A stretch of DNA of 64,000 nucleotides. Source: Brasenia schreberi (Eukaryota; Streptophyta; Magnoliopsida; Nymphaeales; Cabombaceae). The translations under genes and the position numbers were made by a program. Location: the NCBI GenBank assembly GCA_036023115.1, contig JAYKKT010000064.1, positions 5,691,001-5,755,000 of the forward strand, read 5' to 3'. The notes under the pieces were generated by a model that made no database searches, was not told where the DNA came from, and saw only the letters and a program-made list of their open reading frames with translations. Positions within the stretch are counted from its first letter, which is position 1. Each line of letters starts with the position of its first letter. Below are positions 23,360 to 38,843 of this stretch, piece by piece.

Positions 23360-24294
23360 CATGTCCAAACTCTGATAGAACTTTGCTTGTTTCCAATACA
23401 TCCCACGGATGTCCATTAATGCTGATTTTACATTGGATATGGTTTTGGCATTTCATATTTAACTCCATGACCCCACCTGCTGGAGAGCTGTGTGCAAGCT
23501 GAGATGGAGCTTGGAGACCAACTGACAGGTTTTTGTTTTGTGCAAACCTGCACTCTCACAGCGCCATTGGTATGTGATGGAACAACGCTAAGAACGGTGC
23601 CTCCTTTAATAAAAAGAATAGAAAACTCAAAAGCCCAAGTTAAAAGATGGTCAAAACCTGTGTGTGTGAGAGAAGGGGCCACTGTTATCTCCCTTTCTCC
23701 TTCTCCTTTTTTTTCTCTCTTTTTCCCTCTATGTCTAAAGGGTAGCACAAGGGAAGTGTGGAGATGAGATCTTTCTTTCAGCCCCAAGAGAAAGCCGTAG
23801 CCATTTAACCTCTTACAATCTTTTTTTTAATATGTTTTTATCTTCCTCTCCGATGAAAGTGACAGAGGAAAAACTAATGAATTGAATGACTGTGTCTATA
23901 AAGAAGCCTTTTTGCAGTAAGAGAATTCTAGGCAAGTGTTAGTGTATCGAAAAACAAAAGTGAAGTGTTTCATTAAACGGTTTATTATGCCTGATGATAG
24001 TGCATTTGTAAGGTGGTCAATTTTCATTGGTGTTTTATTTTTGTTTTGTCATCATGAACTATAAGATTCTATATTTTTCATTTTAAAAATTTCTTGTTTT
24101 ATATTTGCGTTGTTCTTTGACTATATGCTTCTCTATAAAACCTCTCGTACCTTCTTCTTTTCGTGAATAAAGTTTCTGTCTTTTGGCCAGAAGAAAGACT
24201 GCCAAAACCACTATATTTTCTGCTTCTTCAAATAATTGAGAGTTTGAAGTCAATGAAACTCATGTTGCTTATGTGCTACAACTTATGTTTTGCT
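23360..24294. other. Spacer without recognised genes
   Basis: Pyrimidine-rich stretches (about 23690-23730) and short open frames on both strands are present, but none shows a domain or a plausible splice series. Confidence 0.45.
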
Positions 24295-24375
24295 AAGAGC
24301 AATACCTCACTGTGTAAGCATTTGACTTAGAAGTTGAAGGTCATGAGTTCGATATTTGCAGCGCACACTGATTGG
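24295..24375 (+). mobile_element. tRNA-derived SINE remnant (family 2)
   Basis: A degenerate A-box area (AAGAGCAATACCTCACTGTG) is followed by AGGTCATGAGTTCGATATTT, a good B-box match. Same family as the remnants at 17085, 19985 and 40601. Confidence 0.5.
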
Positions 24376-24560
24376 ATTCTAGATATGGTATGTGTTTCCT
24401 ACTCACATATGGGATCTTCAATAGGCTCTTATGTACATTTCATCCCGACTCATGATGTGGGTGAGATTAATAGGCCAATAATTAATTAACCAATAATATT
24501 ACAAAGGTCTATTTGAATATGCATGAATTATTGAACTAGCTAAAACAACCTTTTAGCTGC

Positions 24561-24685
24561 AAAGCGTTAGCTCAACGGCAGCACGCCTTGACACTGTTGC
24601 TGCTGGTGGGGAGTTCGACTCCCAGAGGGTGCACTATGGGTGGTGGGTGTGTTAGGCTTCGACCTCGTCTTGGTCCAAGAGCCAT
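24561..24685 (+). mobile_element. tRNA-derived SINE (family 1), best preserved
   Basis: A box TAGCTCAACGG (24568-24578) and B box GAGTTCGACTCCC (24611-24623) are both close to consensus. The body continues through GAGGGTGCA and ends in a GGCTTCGACCTCGTCTTGGT stretch. It directly abuts a copia remnant at about 24690. Confidence 0.7.
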
Positions 24686-24689
24686 TGAG

Positions 24690-24890
24690 CATCCAAGATA
24701 GTTATATGTTTTTGGATGAATTCACACATGAAAAGTTAAATGACAATGAGGGAAGTATGGTCCAACTAGATTATGAACTATACATCCCGAAATTAGAGAA
24801 AAAATCATAAGACCTTTTGAATATTATTATGTAAGGAGAAATAGAGAAAATGACAATACTCCTAGTAAAAGAATTATAATTTATAAAACC
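24690..24890 (+). mobile_element. Copia fragment of the same family as 6580-11275
   Basis: The segment matches about 9205-9405 of the full copia element in wording and order: 'CAAGATAG', then 'TATATGTTTTT', 'GGTCCAACTAGA', 'ATCATAAGACCTTTT' and 'GAAATAGAGAAAATGACAAT'. It represents the linker before the reverse transcriptase. No LTR is seen nearby. Confidence 0.7.
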
Positions 24891-25194
24891 TATACGAACA
24901 AATCGAGCTAAACTGTTAGCCAAACATCCAGCATTCAAACATATTCATGAGCGGTTCATTATCCTTTTACAAGCCCAACTAAACAGAGGAGTTATTAGAG
25001 AGATTTCCTTTAATTCCCTATTAAAATGCCTTTATTCACCTAATATTTTCATCTGTGATAAGAAGAAAATGCTTCAAATTACCTAAAGTACCGTAATGCA
25101 ATGAGGGCATGGTTTAGGTAAAAGCCAGAAATTTTGTCACCTCGCGAGTTCATGAATCAAACCGAGCTGAACATACAATGTTCATGGTTCAGTT

Positions 25195-25550
25195 TAGGGG
25201 TGTTCAAGGAACCGTTGGTACAGAACCAAACCAAAAGTTGGTCTCGGTTCAATTCTACCAGGAAAAGGTTGGTCGTTTGGTTCATGGTTTCGGTGTTTAT
25301 ATATCTTGATAAGTTTATAACTTTAAATTGAGACCCTAGATCCAAAGAATATGATGACATAATACTCAGAATTTAGACAAACCGTACAATAAGTACAACT
25401 ACAATTCAGAACCGAACCAAACCAGAACCCATGATTCGATTTGGATTGGTTTTGATCATGCGAAGTTTGATTCAGTCCTCTAAAAGCTTGGGATTGTAAA
25501 TAGTGATTTGGTTCGAGGTTGAAACTAGAACCGAACCATGAACACCCCTA
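25195..25550. mobile_element. hAT-type MITE with near-perfect 8-bp duplication
   Basis: The ends TAGGGGTGTTCA and TGAACACCCCTA are exact inverted repeats. The flanks GTTCAGTT (25187-25194) and AATCAGTT (25551-25558) differ at two bases, fitting an old 8-bp duplication. The interior is rich in GGTTC/GAACC motifs and is non-coding. Confidence 0.8.
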
Positions 25551-25558
25551 AATCAGTT

Positions 25559-27120
25559 CATATGGTTTAAGGAACCGAGTATGAACGAGCCCATTGACCA
25601 GCCCTAAATGGATCCGGGGCAGTTCAAGTTGAAGGTGAATTGAGACTTTTGGCATGTAAAGAATTGGTAACCCTCGAAATTTCATGGTTGCGTCATCAAA
25701 GACCCGAACTTCTCAATCAAACGTTCATCAAAGGAAAATATCAGCGTTCTTAGTGTTTGCGTGTGTTCTTTTTCCTAAAATAAAAAAGAAAAGATTTAGC
25801 GCAGTTAAAATTAGAGACTTCTCATCGCATATATAAAAGTAGCTAGATTTGCGTACATATTTTCCTTTTAAAGAAAGCCTATCCAACTTGAGTTTGGCAG
25901 CCATTTGACAAAAGAACGCTGATAGGCACTTGAGGAGAGGGGACAACCTAGAGAGAGAGAGAGAGAGAGAGAGAGACTTTTTGAGCAATGTCTATCATTT
26001 AATTGGTAGGGAACTAAAAAGCAAAGAAGCTTGGGAAATCGACAAAGTATCACATTCATTCAAGGTGATGATTACGGAAATAAGTAATTTTATATAAAAA
26101 AAAAACTTTTCACACATGTCTGATTTTGAGTAAATCGAAATAAAAAATCATAACCCAATCGGTCAGGATCATGTTCCAATTACGGATTTGGAACCAACAG
26201 TTCCCGTGTTAGATCAGCAACCACGTAATTTTTTTTTACAAAAACAAGCAAATGCCCACCGTGAGAATTGAACTCCAAGACATCCCCAACGGTAGGACAC
26301 TTCCTAACTAAACTTGTGTCATTATGGTTACAATATATATATATATTAATTACTTAACGGCGATTTGAAATTGATGGTTTCTTGAGATGGATGTTCGTAA
26401 TCTACACTAATAAGCTAGCTCTAGCTCTAGCTAGCTAGCTCGTTTCTTCATGTGGATCACAGACGAGCTCAGTCTCATCTGAGCAGATGACAAATTAAGA
26501 AGCTGGGCACGAGCCGAACCGAGCTCATTTTCGACCCCTCAAGTTATGTATCACCCTCCGTGACTGTATTGCATCTTTGCAATCCTAAGTAAATCAAGCT
26601 TAGTTCAATCGCGATTATGTGAACCCAATACTAAATTGATCGTTTGCTTGACCATGCTCTTCTTATATTCAAAAAGTCGACTGAAAAGCATGTGTTCTTG
26701 TTCAGTTCATACAAAGGAAGGGAGGCGCCCATCATCGAGACTGAAGAGAACCGACCAAGCCCAGTCAAACGAGCCCACTTTTCTTGACCAGCTCGATTCC
26801 TTATCTCGAAAACTCCTTAAGATTCAGACTCATCAAAGCCAGTCTGGGTTGCAGTCCTACAATAAACAGGACAGTAGATCTGCACCATCTATCTCGCTTA
26901 GTAGACGTGTAATCCCTTATATCTCCACCGTCCATCTCACTTTGGAGACTGAGACTGGACCCCACTTTTACAAAGTTGGTCATTGTTTGCAGCTCACACG
27001 TACGGTGGAGATTTAACATGGCTCGCTCTTCTTCCTATAATATAACGTAGGTTTCACCGTAGTGACAGAAACTGTGTGTAGGTATGTCTCGTGTCGAGAG
27101 AGAGAGTCGGCGTTCAAAAG
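25559..27120. other. Spacer upstream of the AHL gene
   Basis: Contains a (GA)n run at 25951-25976, a (TA)n run at 26334-26346 and an AGCT-rich palindromic stretch at about 26410-26442. An open frame at 26636-27016 has no domain and no homology I recognise. The last part, close to the AHL TATA box, is probably promoter. Confidence 0.45.
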
Positions 27121-27128
27121 GCAAAGAA

Positions 27129-27142
27129 ATATATTTATATAC
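27129..27142 (+). promoter_or_regulatory. Candidate TATA box of the AHL gene
   Basis: ATATATTTATATA lies about 155 bases upstream of the ATG at 27295. A pyrimidine-rich leader (about 27172-27222) follows, typical of a plant 5' untranslated region. Confidence 0.5.
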
Positions 27143-27294
27143 TGAAACGCCGTACTGAAAGAGAAAACAAACGTCTCTCTCTTCCATCCTTTGCGTCTCC
27201 TCTCTGTCTCTCGCTCGCTCTCTTCGTTGATGAAATTTCTTGGTTTTAATATTCATTTTTTTAAAGAAAGAAAGAGTTTGTGAAGGAAGCAAAG

Positions 27295-28140
27295 ATGATG
27301 CCACAATACAAACTGCACGACTACCACCCTCGCGATCCCCACACTTCCGAAGAAGACGATAACCGGAGCAGCGGCGCCACCACCACCAAGAGGAAGAAGC
27401 AGGCCAGCGCCACGGGTTCTGATGCTTCCGGGCTTTCTCCGCCGGCCACTGCTAAGGCTGATAACGCCACTACCAATAACGATGGGGCCACGATCGAGGT
27501 GGTTCGGAAGCCGCGAGGCCGGCCGCCGGGGTCGAAGAACAAGCCGAGGCCGCCGATCGTCATTACGCGCGAGGCCGACAATAACGCCATGAGGCCCCAC
27601 GTTCTCGAGGTGTCTGGGGGGTGCGACGTCGTCGAGGCGGTGGCGCAGTTCGTCGGGCGACGCCAGTTCGGCCTCTGCGTCATCTCCGGCGCCGGTTCCG
27701 TCGCCAACGTCACCCTTCGGCAGCCGACAGCCCCCGGGTCCACTGTCACCTTCCACGGCCGCTTCGATATTCTCTCCCTCTCCGCCACCTACCTGCCATC
27801 CGGCACCACTTCTTCTTCTACCCTCGCGAACTCTGGCGGGTTCTCCATCTCACTCGCCGGAGCTCAGGGTCAGGTCGTGGGAGGGTCGGTCGTCGGCGCG
27901 TTGCTCGCTGCCGGTACGGTGGTCATTGTCGCTGCTTCCTTCGCTAACCCTTCTTATCACCGGCTTCCGGTGGAGGACGAGCCGTCGGAGACTCGGACAC
28001 ACACGACCCCTCCAACAAGCTCCGCCGTGTCGGATTCGGGCGCTATGTCGGTGTATACCGTTCCGATTCCAATGAGCTGCCATCTTCCGTCCGACGTCTT
28101 CTGGATGCCGTCCGCTCGGCCTCCGCCGCCTCCTTTCTAA
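27295..28140 (+). CDS. AT-hook motif nuclear-localized (AHL) protein
   Basis: This 281-residue, single-exon gene encodes a plant AHL factor. AHL proteins bind AT-rich DNA through the minor groove and assemble through their PPC/DUF296 domain; members act in hypocotyl growth, flowering time and development. The AT hook at residues 71-84 has the core RGRP (74-77) followed by PGSKNK, a type-I hook. The PPC domain spans about 99-225 and keeps 'GRFDILSLS' (155-163) and the C-terminal 'AASFANPSYHRLP'. The tail ends in a Pro run plus Phe, as in clade-A AHLs. One type-I hook and no intron fit clade A. Two tandem ATGs start the frame (27295 and 27298). The exon is far more GC-rich than its surroundings. 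The exact Arabidopsis counterpart cannot be fixed by eye. Confidence 0.93.
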   Translation: MMPQYKLHDYHPRDPHTSEEDDNRSSGATTTKRKKQASATGSDASGLSPPATAKADNATTNNDGATIEVVRKPRGRPPGSKNKPRPPIVITREADNNAMRPHVLEVSGGCDVVEAVAQFVGRRQFGLCVISGAGSVANVTLRQPTAPGSTVTFHGRFDILSLSATYLPSGTTSSSTLANSGGFSISLAGAQGQVVGGSVVGALLAAGTVVIVAASFANPSYHRLPVEDEPSETRTHTTPPTSSAVSDSGAMSVYTVPIPMSCHLPSDVFWMPSARPPPPPF

Positions 28141-31050
28141 CCACAATCTATCGAGCAGAAGCTAAAGAAGAGAGTTTTGGTGATTGTAGTTTCTTTTCTT
28201 CTTTCTCTGGACACAAGCTTCTTTTCTTCGTTTCGTTTTGTTTGTTGAAAATGCACAGAAATGGTGGTTATTACATCGTTTTGTTGATTCTCTTTTCTCG
28301 TTCTCAATTCTTCTGTCAAATTCTACAGACCTAGCTTGGAAAGGGTGTCACGGGTGTGTTGTCGCATTCGTCTCGGAATGGATAAGTTGGTGGTGTCAGG
28401 GTTTTCCGATTGCCGGGAAACGATGTTTCTCGTCTAAACGCTGTCTCTTCTCCGGTCTCTCTCTCCCCCTCGTGTGACTTCGAAGATTTTGTTAAGTGGG
28501 TACTTTCGTGGATTCCTTTCTTGCGTAGTATGTACGGGTTCTGCTGCCGTGTTATCGACGGCTAGGGTTTCGCGAGATGCGCACGCGGATTTTCTCTCTC
28601 TCTCTCTCTCTCTCTTCTTTCTTTTAGTAGACGGCAGCCATCCAAATTCCAATGACGGTACGCACATGTCCTTCTGCATTCATCGTGATGCCTCTCTCCC
28701 TCTCTTTATACGTATGTATGAGGCGGGGTGTACTTGGGGGGCATGATGGGATATCTGATGGTAGTGGGGAATTGGTTCCGTGACTTTCTCTGGACGACAG
28801 TGCTTTGGTGATCAGGGCTGATGTGATCCAATCGCTGTCCCCCCCTCTCTCTCTCTCAAGTGTTTTCATTATTTTGTCTTCTTTTTTACATTTAAGTAAA
28901 TGGACTCCAGGTCAGATGAGTTTAAGGGAAGAGCAGAAACTCCTGTTTTTTATTCTTTTCTTTTAGAAATAAATAAGAAGAGTGACTTGAGTTTATCTAT
29001 TTATATTTCAGCATATCTATACGTATGCTTGCTTACTGATCTTGATCTTCTTGGTTACCATTGGAGTTTGAAACCCGTGTTGTGATATATATATATATAT
29101 ATATATATATACTGCATGCTTGCTCTGTTGTTTAAAGGATTCATGCAAAGAGCAACGCCCGCTACAACCCATGTCTCGTGCCAAATCAAACTTTAGAAAA
29201 TCGAAGTCTCTCTCAAATGTTGGTGATAACTCCAGAATATGATGGAACAGTTTCCTTCCTTGATTTGAGTTTTTGTGAACTTCGCCTTGAAGTGAGAGGG
29301 GTCTTGTTAACCCCAGCTTGATGACAAGGAGAAAGCCATACAATATGCTACACAACATGCGAATCCTTTCGATATACATATTTCGTTGGTCTGTGACACT
29401 GTATTTGATTTAGTATGTCAGTTTTGAAAATCCAAATCAGCATCTAAAGGTTGAGCAGCTGAGAAACACGAGAGGATAACTTCGGCGCAACAGCTTTTCT
29501 AGCACAAGGAGAATCTAACACTCAATTTGAGAGTATAAATTCTCCTCTAAAGAGGTGTGGAAAGGATTCATGCATGTGAGAAAATGATCGTTCTCTCACA
29601 TGAATCTCTTCACTGCAATCCAGGCATGGTTACGTTGTTGTATAGAACTCGTCCTTTCTGCTGGGAGATTTCATACGACACTTTGGTTGTTCTGGTTATA
29701 AGCAAATCTGTGTAGAAGGATTCTGAAGAAAACTACGCCGGCCGGCGCCGTTAGTTCCTTATTTTCAAGTATTATGTGGAACCGGTGGAAGCCTGAAGGT
29801 TTAGGTAATGAAGGCAGTCATTAGTGCGTGGAATTCATAGTAGTTGAGTTAGGTGATTACTGAGAAAAAGTGGATTGTAACTACTGTGTTAATTGTCTTG
29901 TAGAGGGGAAGAACGAACTGAAAAGATGTCAAAAGTAAAAGGTTCGGTACTTTGGATGCTTCTACCGAAACACAATAAAAGATTTTCCTTTGCCAGAAGT
30001 TCGGTCATATTGCATGAAGTGATATAAAGCAAAAGATCACATTAAGAGAAGGGGGACTTCCAGGACAGCGTCAGAAATATTGCTTTCTTCCTCGAATAGT
30101 TCCTTTTCTCTTCAGGGTTTTTCCTCTTTCTACGTCTATATTGGGGTATAGTCGAAAGAAATCATAAGCCCAAGACTTCCAGTTTCCTTATAAGATGTGT
30201 GGGCAGAAGTTGAAAACTTTTTTAAGAGTTATGATATCTCTCTGTGGAGCAGATATATTTGGACTACAGAAGAGTATGACTTCGTATCTGAGAAGCCTTC
30301 TACAGTTGCAGTCAAAGGGTCCGGGCGGTTTCCTTCTCTTGATAACTCTATATCTGTTGAGATAGCTGCAATTTTATGGTGATCGTCGATAATGATGGTG
30401 GAATAAAGATTGTACCGCCAAATTTTCCTACTGGTGTCTCTCGGTGTAGATGGAAACGGTCCAAAATGATGTATAAGAAAATCGTTCCAAGATCATACTT
30501 CTCTAACTACTCGTGCGCACATTTGTCAACATATCTTGATCGGACGCCTTTATCCTCACCTTAATGTCGGCCTTTCATTGTGCATGAGTTTGCGTATTTT
30601 CTGACCGAGACAAAAACAATAGAAATTTGAATCGGTAGAACCCGTAGTTGTGATCGTATGATCCATTTATAACTAATAACAATGAGCATAAAATACAACA
30701 ATAAAAACACATTCTTGTGGGGCGTACTGAGAAGTGCAATGGTGATTCTAAAGTGGGTTTACCTCGAAAGGGATTCCTCGCCATGGAAAAGGGAAATCAC
30801 TGCCAGAATAGGTCTAGCAATGGTCATAACCCTCCCCAACAAAAGCTATGAAAGCTCAACTGCATCTTCAGAATTATTCTGTCCATATTCATGTTTATCA
30901 TTCATTTTTTTTTCATGAGTCCAATTTCAAAATTTCTCAAGGGCTTTGAAAAAGTGACAACAGTATTTTATTTTGCTCATGTCACCCACAAACAATCACC
31001 CCAAAACAACGAGTATAAGCTGGCAAAATCAGGTTCTCCTTTATATATAC
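28141..31050. other. AHL 3' flank and gene-free spacer
   Basis: After the AHL stop the sequence is pyrimidine-rich with (CT)n runs at about 28593-28618 and 28844-28858. A (TA)n tract lies at 29085-29111. Small open frames (for example 30197-30382 and 30376-30564) have no domain. I see no RNA gene. Confidence 0.5.
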
Positions 31051-31051
31051 T

Positions 31052-31205
31052 GGATCCTACCCATTCTTAACATGTTCTCATTTTAGCTCGCAAGTGCATA
31101 ATTTATAATTTTGAAAGAGTTTTGAAAAGCATGAAAAATATAATTATTATACTTATACCCCTAAAAGCATCGAATGAACATAAGTGAGCAATGTAAGACA
31201 AACGA
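31052..31205. mobile_element. AT-rich MITE-like unit next to a long microsatellite
   Basis: It starts GGATCCTACCCATTCTTAAC and ends near GAAATCC. It shares internal wording with the unit near 20697 (an ATTATTATACTTAT block, a TAAAAGC block and a GATGAACAT-like block). It directly precedes the (CT)n(TA)n tract at 31215. Confidence 0.45.
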
Positions 31206-31211
31206 AATCCA

Positions 31212-35150
<3,939 letters not shown>

Positions 35151-37490
35151 ATGGAAAGATTTTTTAAAAGAAGATCAGTTGAAGATCATGTCTTGGTCAA
35201 ATCATCATGTTTTACTAATCAAAATCATAACAACATCGAGATCTTAGATACAGATAAATCTTGCTTTGAATGAGAAGTAAAAGATTTAATTGTTGAGCTT
35301 GGATCGAGATTGACAATTTCAAGTTATAAGGTTAACGATTAAAATAAAATTTGACGTGCTTACTTACAAAAGGCCCATACCAACCATGAGCTCATAAATT
35401 TTCATGAATTGGGAAAGGAAAGAATAAACATCATTTTATTTCAGCCTGATTTGATGAGTTTTAGTGGTTGTAGTACAGTTTAGAGAAAAATGTTACATAT
35501 TGTTTATTTTGCTATCTCTTTTAGGATCCTCTTACTAGTCTTGCTTTTATTTCATAAGGATTTATCCACTTTAAAGAGAAAGAAATTATGCAACCATGAA
35601 AGTACTAAATGTAGCATATATCACAATGGTAAAAGGAAATGTGATGCTTTGATTAATAAGAAACAAACAATCACTACTAGAATTGCTACATATTGAACGA
35701 AAGAAAAGAAAAGATATGATATTCACTTGAATGCTTTGGCACGGTTGCCTTTACGGTCTTTCATTTCATGGTCTTGATAAGTCAAATGGATCTTCAAATA
35801 AAGGTAATTTTCTTGAGATTCTTGACTTCCTTACTAATCACAATGATGTCCAAGTATTATGCTACATAATACACCTGAGAATTTGAAACTCACAATACCT
35901 TCAATTCAAAAATATATTATCAACGCAATTGCAAGTGAATAGTGCACTAAATTGTTAAAGAAATAGAAGATGTTTTTACTATTTTAGTTTATGATTCAAG
36001 AGATATATCAACTAAAGAGCATATGGTACTAGTATTAAGATATATTAATTCAAGAGGTGAGATTGTTGAATGGTTTATTAGTCTTATACATGTTAGTGAT
36101 ACTACATCAACACTCAAGCCAGACATCGTAGATATGTTCACTAATCTTGGTCTAAGCATTAGTCTATTAACGTGGTCAAGGATATGATTGTGCTAGTAAT
36201 ATGAAAGGTGAGTTCAATGGCTTAAAGGCATTAATATTTAATGAAATCCTTTTGCTTTTTATATTTATTGTTTTGCACACCAACTCCAGTTAGTAGTTAT
36301 ACTAGTTATCATAAAGAAATAACTCAACTATTTGATGTTATTTTTGCTGTAATGAATTGTGTAGGAGGCTCTTACAAAAGACTTGAATTGCTTAGAGAAC
36401 TAGAATTATATAGAGTTCGAAACGAACTCAAAATTGGGTCCACTGAAAGTGATAGAGGTTTAAATCAATCACTTAGAATGAAGAGATCATGAGAGATATG
36501 TTGGGGGTCAAATTATTTTACTTTGTGTCACTTAATCAAAATATTTTTTTCCATCATGTCCTTGAAATTACCAGTGAGGAGGGTGCAATTGAAAAGCAAA
36601 GATCCATTGCATATTAATGATAAAAATTAATTTAGACATTTGACTTTATATTTATTATATATTTAATGAAATATATTTTTAGAAAGACAAATGATTTGTT
36701 AGTGGCTTTACAAAGAGAAGAGCAAGACATTATGAACATTATGAATCTTCCAGTGACTTTACAAAGCGAAGAGCAAGACATTATAAATATTATGAATCTT
36801 GTGAAATTGACTAAGAGACAATTAAATATGCTCCGAAATGAAGAGAATTCTTGTGAAGATTTTATTGAAATTGTTTAAGGATCATCATATAAAAGTTTAG
36901 AAAATAGAAAATCACCTCACTGAGCCAGGTAGGAGATCAAGGCGAAGACCAAATGAGGTAACAAATTTTTACTATTATCAATTTGAGGTATTTATTATTA
37001 TTATTGATTTTGTGCTAAGTGAATTAAATGATAGGTTTAATGAAAGAAACACAAAGTTGCTATTGTGTGCTTCATGTTTTGATCCAAGTGATAATTTTAT
37101 TTCTTTTGATGAGAAAAAGATTTGTTCAATTTGTAAAGTTTTCTCCTTGTAACTTTTCTCCTAGTGATGTTTAGTATCTTGATCATGTTATGGATGTACG
37201 GGATGAGCAAAAGCTTATACTTAAAGGAATCATCGAAGTTGCCAAAAATGTTAGTGCAATATAAGAAAGACAAGTATTTTTTTTTGGTTTATCAACTCAT
37301 GAAATTAGCAATGCTTTTACTTGTTGCAACTGCAATTGTGGAATAAGTCTTTTTTGCCATGAATATTATTAAAAATTGCTTAAGAAACAAGATGGGTGAT
37401 CAGTTTATGAATGATTGTTTGATACAATATATTGAGAGAGATGTGACTTTCATAGTATGCATACTCAAAGAAACCATAGGTAATGTGAAC
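35151..37490 (+). pseudogene. hAT transposase remnant (TTF-type/DUF4371-like)
   Basis: The opening 'MERFFKRRS' near 35153 is the common start of plant hAT transposases with a TTF zinc finger. At about 36060-36240, across a frameshift, the core reads 'EIVEWFISLIHVSDTT' then 'RGQGYDCASNMKGEFNGLKA', including the conserved GQGYD and the SNM block. 36330-36490 continues with the 'VGGSYKRLELLRE' region. Near 37290-37440 the C-terminal dimerisation region reads 'KLAMLLLVATAIVE' then 'AMNIIKNCLRNKMGDQFMND'. Multiple stops and frameshifts make it non-functional. A reversed hAT-like end (GGAGCTGCCACC) lies near 37770. The left end was not located. Confidence 0.85.
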
Positions 37491-37777
37491 TTTTTTAGTT
37501 GTATGCACTTGATAGATGCTTAGTTCTTATGTCTTTAAAGTTTTTTATACACATGGAATTGTATTTGTTGTTTAATGTATAGGGATTTGTAGCTTCAACA
37601 ACATTTTGGAATATTGTTCAAAAGTATGTAATGAATTGTTTCTCATATATTTTGGATGAATTTGCTGTTTTCGTCATGGTTGAATACCATGATTTAGTTA
37701 TGTACAATTTCATTTTATCTTAAGTATTCTTTTTTATGTACCTTATTTTTCACCCCATCCAAAATAATTTCTGGAGC

Positions 37778-37821
37778 TGCCACCATACACACACACACAC
37801 ACACATATTTATATATATATG

Positions 37822-37874
<53 letters not shown>

Positions 37875-37875
37875 G
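37778..37875. repeat. (CA)n, (TA)n, (GA)n compound microsatellite
   Basis: CA repeats (from about 37788) pass through TA-rich sequence into GA repeats (to about 37875). The tract abuts the putative hAT right end. Confidence 0.85.
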
Positions 37876-38262
37876 GCTAACCGAGCTACTCTTGGTTTGG
37901 CTCGCGATGGGCTTTTTTCTTTACAGGAGGAGGCTGAAGCCTAACAGATACACCCACACATGCACCCTTTGGGAGTCGAACTCCCAACCAGCAGCGATGG
38001 TGCTATAGCACCCTGCCATTGAGCTAATGCTCTGGGTGCATGTGAGCGCTTGTTAATGTTTGGTTCGTGACCTAAACCAACCGAACATGAGCTGGCTTGC
38101 AAAGGTTTACGAGCTGAAACTGAACATTGCTGAGAGAGAACTAACCCATCTGCTCTTGGTTCGGTTCGTGATGAGCTTCTTCATGTTTGGTTGGTAATCT
38201 TAACCAACAGAACGTGAGATGGCTTGTGAAGCTTTACAGGCTGAACTGAACAATGCTTCTTT
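37866..38262. repeat. Two tandem repeat units, the first split by a SINE
   Basis: A unit of about 130 bases (CTAACC..CTACTCTTGGTTTGGCTCG..GATGGGCTT, then GTTTGGTTCGTGACC..AACATTGCT) recurs from about 38133 to 38262 without interruption. In the first copy a reversed family-1 SINE (about 37911-38045) sits after GGGCTT. Confidence 0.55.
37911..38045 (-). mobile_element. tRNA-derived SINE (family 1)
   Basis: Read in reverse, the A box TAGCTCAATGG (38016-38026) and a B box GGGAGTTCGACTCCC (about 37971-37985) are close to consensus. A GCCTCCTCC end and a run of A (T on this strand) finish the unit. Confidence 0.65.
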
Positions 38263-38574
38263 GATTTCTCTCACCTCATATAATTGATCGTTCAGCTAAG
38301 TACATAGAAGTTCATGTTTGGTTTGGATCGGCTCATAGAAACTTGCCTACTTAAGTATGTAGAATTTAAAGTATATCATAAAAAAGATGTATTAACCCAT
38401 CTAGTTGGGTAATCTAATGCAATTAATTGATCAAATCCTTCCAAATTTTTCTTGGGTAAAAAGTCAATTGAGCAAACATTAAAGAACTTACGATCTACTA
38501 AAGGCAAGCAGCGTCGATACTTCAAGGCAACCAAAGGGGACGTATCATAACAGTGTAGGAGTCGGAGGCTAGAG

Positions 38575-38655
38575 GTATCATAACAGTATAGGAGTCGAAC
38601 TCCCCACCAAAGGCACGCATCAAGAGCGCTCTACCATTGAGCTAAGCACTTGTTC
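38575..38655 (-). mobile_element. tRNA-derived SINE fragment (family 1)
   Basis: Read in reverse it contains TTAGCTCAATGGTAGAGCGC (A box) and GGGGAGTTCGACTCC (B box). The 3' part is short. Confidence 0.6.
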
Positions 38656-38689
38656 AAATTTCTGAAAAAAATATTTACTAAACAATAAT

Positions 38690-38840
38690 TACGGTTTTTA
38701 ACCATCGGTTCCGGTTCTGAGTCGGTTTTTGAAAACCGTGAACCATAACCGAATCGGTAGGTTTCCAGTTACGGTTATAGTTCCGGAGCTGGTTCAGTTC
38801 TGGTTCGAATTGTCAGACCGGTTCCGAACCGACCATTTCT
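38690..38840. repeat. GGTTC-rich MITE remnant
   Basis: Dense CGGTTCCGG/GAACCGG-type motifs match the interiors of the MITEs at 16671 and 25195. Clear ends were not found because another element starts at 38844. Confidence 0.5.
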
Positions 38841-38843
38841 ATG

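Noticed and set aside
24561..24625. Possible functional tRNA gene
   Set aside because: Promoter boxes are present but no paired acceptor stem or anticodon arm can be built, and related copies are dispersed with SINE-type tails.
26636..27016. 126-codon open frame just upstream of the AHL gene
   Set aside because: No domain or homology recognised, and it lies in the expected promoter region of the AHL gene.
27253..27788. Two long minus-strand frames opposite the AHL gene
   Set aside because: They are mirror frames of a GC-rich exon; the plus frame carries the AT hook and PPC domain, and the minus frames show no domain.
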